Assembly: GCA_958354085.1 (NCBI GenBank)
Contig: CATWUX010000041.1
Span: forward strand, 1 to 16,978
Length of the DNA: 16,978 nucleotides
DNA from: an uncultured Oscillospiraceae bacterium
Lineage (GTDB): Bacteria > Bacillota > Clostridia > Oscillospirales > Acutalibacteraceae
Direction of reading: 5' to 3'
Shown here in pieces: positions 14,196 to 16,978 of the stretch; the first letter of the stretch is position 1, and each line of letters begins with the position of its first letter. The notes under the pieces are model-generated. The model made no database searches and had not been told where the DNA came from. It saw nothing but the letters and a program-made list of their open reading frames with translations. The position numbers were made by a program, and so were the translations under genes.

Positions 14196-15159
14196 GCTAA
14201 ACTTGCAGGAGCAAATCAATTCCACCAGATACCGACAGGCAAATGCTGAAGACGGTTTTGAGGATTTCGTTATTTCCAGACCTAACCAAACACTTGCAGG
14301 GAAGATTGTCATGCTGTCGCTGGGACAATTAGTGGAATACCAAGACGAGGTTTTCGAACATCTTACCGGACAACCGCAGCCGTTTCGTCCTTATGACCGG
14401 GAAGCACTGGTTTCACTGTCAAAAAGTATCGCGGAGCATGGTGTTTTTGACCCCATTATTGTAAAACCGATCGGGATAGACCGGTATCAGATACTGGCAG
14501 GCCGAAACCGGACAAGAGCGTCCGCCATGTGCGGAAAGACCGAGATCCCGGCAATTATCCGTTCGGATATTGACGATATCGCTGCTGCCATGATTATGCT
14601 GGATACCAATCTGGAACAAAGACATAATCTGCGTTACAGTGAAAAAGCTTACGCGTATAAGATGCGGATGGAGCTGCAAAACCGGAAGGGACGGCGCACC
14701 GATCTGCAAGAAAATGGTCAGAAGATCGATACGCTGAGCGAAACCGGAAAGGAGTATAAAGACAGCCGGCGAACCGTCGCCTATCTGATCCGGCTGACGT
14801 TTCTGATTCCGGAACTGCTTGCGCTTGTGGATGAAGGCAAAATAGGTTTCAAAGTCGGCGTTGGGATTTCCTATCTGACTGTCGGAACACAAAAATATTT
14901 GCTGGACGGTATCCTTTCAGATGGTATGAAGCTGAAAGCCGGGCAAATCAATGAGCTTCGCCGATTAGAAGAAGGCAGTCCGCTTGATCCGGAAACCATT
15001 CAAAGCGTTTTCAGAGTAAAGCCTGACCTATTCCCTGCTTCTATCGTCATAAGCGGCAAAAAGCTGCAGGAATATGCGGACATTCTATCCGGGAACGAGA
15101 ACATAGAAGCGTTGTTTCTGGAATTTTTGAAGAACTATCGTAATTCCATACATGTTTAA
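14188..15159 (+). CDS. parB: ParB/Spo0J-family partition protein
   Basis: ParB proteins bind centromere-like sites, act as CTP switches and stimulate ParA. The 323-residue product has the ParB N-terminal domain at about residues 42-125: SLSKSIAEHGVFDPIIVKP, RYQILAGRNRTRASAM (99-114) and EIPAII. The GRNRTR block stands where chromosomal ParB has GERRxRA, a variation common in element-borne ParBs. A helical middle follows (RYSEKAYAYKMRMELQNRKG, then TVAYLIRLTFLIPELLALVD), matching the DNA-binding helix-turn-helix region. Start GTG at 14188 overlaps parA and is preceded by GAGGTGAT, about 5 nt away. No canonical parS palindrome was seen nearby, so its binding site, if any, is different or outside. 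It forms an operon with parA. Confidence 0.87.
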   Translation: MAKLNLQEQINSTRYRQANAEDGFEDFVISRPNQTLAGKIVMLSLGQLVEYQDEVFEHLTGQPQPFRPYDREALVSLSKSIAEHGVFDPIIVKPIGIDRYQILAGRNRTRASAMCGKTEIPAIIRSDIDDIAAAMIMLDTNLEQRHNLRYSEKAYAYKMRMELQNRKGRRTDLQENGQKIDTLSETGKEYKDSRRTVAYLIRLTFLIPELLALVDEGKIGFKVGVGISYLTVGTQKYLLDGILSDGMKLKAGQINELRRLEEGSPLDPETIQSVFRVKPDLFPASIVISGKKLQEYADILSGNENIEALFLEFLKNYRNSIHV

Positions 15160-15208
15160 CCTTGTGCACCCGTTGCATTAGGTCAGGCACAATTGAGGTG
15201 GAGAACAT

Positions 15209-16045
15209 ATGAAACGATTCTGTATATTTTCCCTGATAGCCATTTTATTGGTTGCTCCGGGCTGTACATCGGACCATCTGTCATCCGGCATAGAAGACAG
15301 CCGACAAACCCATACCCGCGGCAGCAACTTTGAGACGCAGTCGATAGTGTCCACGGAAAGTACCGCATTCGTGCCAACCGAAACGAAGGCATTTCCGGCA
15401 ACGGCCGAAAGTGAGAATTCTCCTGCCCGGACAACGACAACTGCCTCCCGTTTAACGACTGCAACCGGAAAATCGACCGTGGCTGAAAGTACCGATGAAG
15501 GCCGTACAACTCAAAGCATTGCTGCAACAACAAACGCACCGGCAATCCGGTTGGATACCGAGGTCATTGCCGATGAAATTTTGCGATTGCTCAATGAGGA
15601 GCGTGCTGCGCTGGGACAATGCCGGTTGTCAACGGCACCGATTGCGCATGAGATCGCAGTGGCCAGAGCAAAAGAGTTGCAGGTTTTGTGGAGTCACTAC
15701 CGGCCCGACGGTTCGGCCGCTTCTACGATTTACACGGAATACCAGTATGGCGTTATCAACGGTGAAATCGGGGTGCCGGACGGAAACGGAGGTTGGACGT
15801 TGGTAGAGGCCTATGGCCCGGCCTATGGAAGCGAAAACATATACGGCGGGACTTGTTCTTTTGAGGAGATAAATATAGATATAGCGCAAAATGTTATCCA
15901 ACGATTCAAAAGCAGTGCTGCTCATTGGGGAGATTTGACTAAGTCAGAATACGCAGGTGTCGGTATTGGTATTGCGCTAAGAAAAGGTAGTACAGGATAC
16001 GAGGTTAATTGCGCGGTTCTTACGATGGATAAAACCTACGGATGA
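15209..16045 (+). CDS. Secreted CAP-domain (YkwD/SCP-like) lipoprotein
   Basis: CAP-domain proteins are extracellular, and their bacterial members often bind cell-wall or lipid ligands; the enzymatic role is mostly unknown. The 278 residues show a lipoprotein signal peptide with the lipobox-like VAPGC (Cys19), a Ser/Thr-rich low-complexity linker (about residues 25-110, many TTT and AEST runs), and a C-terminal CAP domain from about 115: ILRLLNEERAALG, ARAKELQVLWSHYRPDG, ENIYGG, RFKSSAAHW, YAGVGIGIAL and YEVNCAVL. The two conserved histidines (in WSHY and AAHW) and the Glu of ENI are present. ATG at 15209 follows GAGGTGGAG by about 5 nt. It lies 49 bp after parB with no clear terminator between, so it may be co-transcribed with parAB. 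A good hairpin follows it. Confidence 0.88.
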   Translation: MKRFCIFSLIAILLVAPGCTSDHLSSGIEDSRQTHTRGSNFETQSIVSTESTAFVPTETKAFPATAESENSPARTTTTASRLTTATGKSTVAESTDEGRTTQSIAATTNAPAIRLDTEVIADEILRLLNEERAALGQCRLSTAPIAHEIAVARAKELQVLWSHYRPDGSAASTIYTEYQYGVINGEIGVPDGNGGWTLVEAYGPAYGSENIYGGTCSFEEINIDIAQNVIQRFKSSAAHWGDLTKSEYAGVGIGIALRKGSTGYEVNCAVLTMDKTYG

Positions 16046-16080
16046 TTGCAAATTCCTGCATAACCATATTAGATTGACCT

Positions 16081-16112
16081 AAAGCGTTCAGTATTTTTAC
16101 TGAGCGCTTTTT
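16081..16112 (+). terminator. Terminator after the CAP-domain lipoprotein
   Basis: AAAGCGTTCAGT (16081-16092) and ACTGAGCGCTTT (16099-16110) form a 12-bp stem with one mismatch, a 6-nt loop ATTTTT, and a T-run (TTTTT, 16108-16112). Confidence 0.85.
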
Positions 16113-16157
16113 CTTTATCACCATACAGTATTTTACCATGAAAAAGGAGAGCGAAAA

Positions 16158-16978
16158 ATGAATATTCCAAAACGTACGGCCTCGATATGGCTGATCGGCT
16201 TGCTGCTTCTGGTCGCGGCTTGCATCCCCGCGTCGGCAGCCCCCGGCACTTTAACGGTGTCCAGAACAGCCGTGTCCTTTCCCAGCACCAACTACGGCAC
16301 CTATTCCTTCAGTATTGTAAAACAAGCAGGGACGACCGTTCCGCTGTTTTGTATCGAGCCGGAACTGGATTCCATATCCACAACCAAGACCTATACAAAT
16401 CAGGGGGTCCTGACGCAAGCGGTGATCGATGGAATCACATGGAGTCATAACAACGGTACTGTCAACGGATACGGGAAGCCTACCGCTAACCAGATCTATT
16501 CCATTCTGTGGCATGCGGTCAACACAGAGGGGCTGACGCTGAACAATCTCACAAACTGGCAGCAGGGCGGTATCCAAATGGCCATCAAGCATTGGCGGCA
16601 AAGCACCGCATGGGGTGTGAAAGCGACTGCGGGTACCGATGCGGCCAAAGCTTTTGATCTGGCCAAGCGGCTGCAGGCTTCGGCCAGAACCGATGTCAAA
16701 ACTATGCAGACTACTCGTGCCGGTGTAGCGGTGTCGGCGCCGACAGAGGTGATGACACGCAGCAGCAATACGTACACCATCGCTACTTGGCGGGTGTCCG
16801 GCACCTATGACAGTTATTCTGTCAAGCTGGATACATCGTTGAGCACAGCAGGCATTGTATTGTCCAAATCCGGCAACACCATCATTGCCACACTTCCTGC
16901 AAACCAATTAAACGGTGCTGTCAATGTACAGTTCACAGTAACTGCGACCAAGGCGATCTCCCAAATGAATTACTTTAC
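16158..16978 (+). CDS. Secreted thioester-domain (TQXA-like) surface adhesin, N-terminal part (runs off right edge)
   Basis: An uninterrupted frame of 273 codons starts at ATG 16158, with AAGGAG (16144-16149) 8 nt upstream, and remains open at the window end. A signal peptide (MNIPKRTASIWLIGLLLLVA) is followed by ACIPASAAPG, so cleavage after ASA is likely; a lipobox reading of LVAAC22 is possible but less natural. The mature part has LFCIEPELD (Cys65) and later GIQMAIKHW (Gln140), the arrangement of Gram-positive thioester domains. In these, a Cys and the Gln of a TQxAIW-like motif form an internal thioester that bonds covalently to host surfaces. The next domain (about residues 190-273, with SYSVKLDTSLS and TIIATLPANQLNG) resembles the beta domain that often follows. 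I expect Cna-B-like domains and a wall or membrane anchor beyond the edge. The family call is by pattern only. Confidence 0.7.
   Translation, partial: MNIPKRTASIWLIGLLLLVAACIPASAAPGTLTVSRTAVSFPSTNYGTYSFSIVKQAGTTVPLFCIEPELDSISTTKTYTNQGVLTQAVIDGITWSHNNGTVNGYGKPTANQIYSILWHAVNTEGLTLNNLTNWQQGGIQMAIKHWRQSTAWGVKATAGTDAAKAFDLAKRLQASARTDVKTMQTTRAGVAVSAPTEVMTRSSNTYTIATWRVSGTYDSYSVKLDTSLSTAGIVLSKSGNTIIATLPANQLNGAVNVQFTVTATKAISQMNYF

Noticed and set aside
16251..16907. 218-codon minus-strand frame at the right end
   Set aside because: Plus-strand frame from 16158 has a signal peptide, ribosome site and domain motifs; the minus frame is its shadow.

Overview
The window looks like the chromosome of a spore-forming, low-to-mid GC Firmicute, most likely a gut clostridium of the Oscillospirales/Ruminococcaceae type. 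The reasons are a SpoIIID gene with a sigma-E-like promoter, strong AGGAGG-type ribosome binding sites, many hairpin terminators, Gram-positive surface proteins, and relics of Clostridia-type mobile elements. The genus is inferred, not shown.

Left part (1-7793), mainly chromosomal housekeeping: the C-terminal half of an adenine deaminase (+), spoIIID (-), an AT-richer three-gene surface-polysaccharide cassette (+: LicD-family transferase, family 2 glycosyltransferase, Wzx-like flippase), an APC-family amino-acid permease (-) and galE (+). The cassette could decorate and export a cell-surface glycan, with galE supplying UDP-galactose. It has its own promoter, ends at a strong hairpin, and differs in base composition from its neighbours, so it may have been inserted next to spoIIID.

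Middle (7794-12842): a two-gene operon on the minus strand. A TetR-family regulator is translationally coupled (ATGA overlap) to a 1395-residue exported, C-terminally anchored protein. That protein has FG-GAP/VCBS-type calcium-binding repeats, beta-rich middle segments, an Fn3-like domain, a long coiled-coil stalk with an internal repeat, and a membrane helix. A near-consensus promoter overlaps a palindrome that could be the regulator's own operator. This is the most unusual module in the window.

Right part (12843-16978), mobile or accessory DNA: a possible 25-residue cationic peptide gene, the C-terminal remnant of a large serine recombinase, the 3' end of a tRNA with its terminator but no tRNA body (the signature expected at one end of an island inserted into a tRNA gene), a ParA/ParB pair with no replication gene nearby, a CAP-domain lipoprotein, and the start of a secreted protein that appears to be a thioester-domain (Cys-Gln) adhesin and runs off the right edge. 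I read this as the left end of a degenerate integrative element or island carrying surface-attachment genes.

No CRISPR array, rRNA, complete tRNA, intact transposase or canonical chromosomal parS site was seen. All calls come from reading the sequence; no searches were run.
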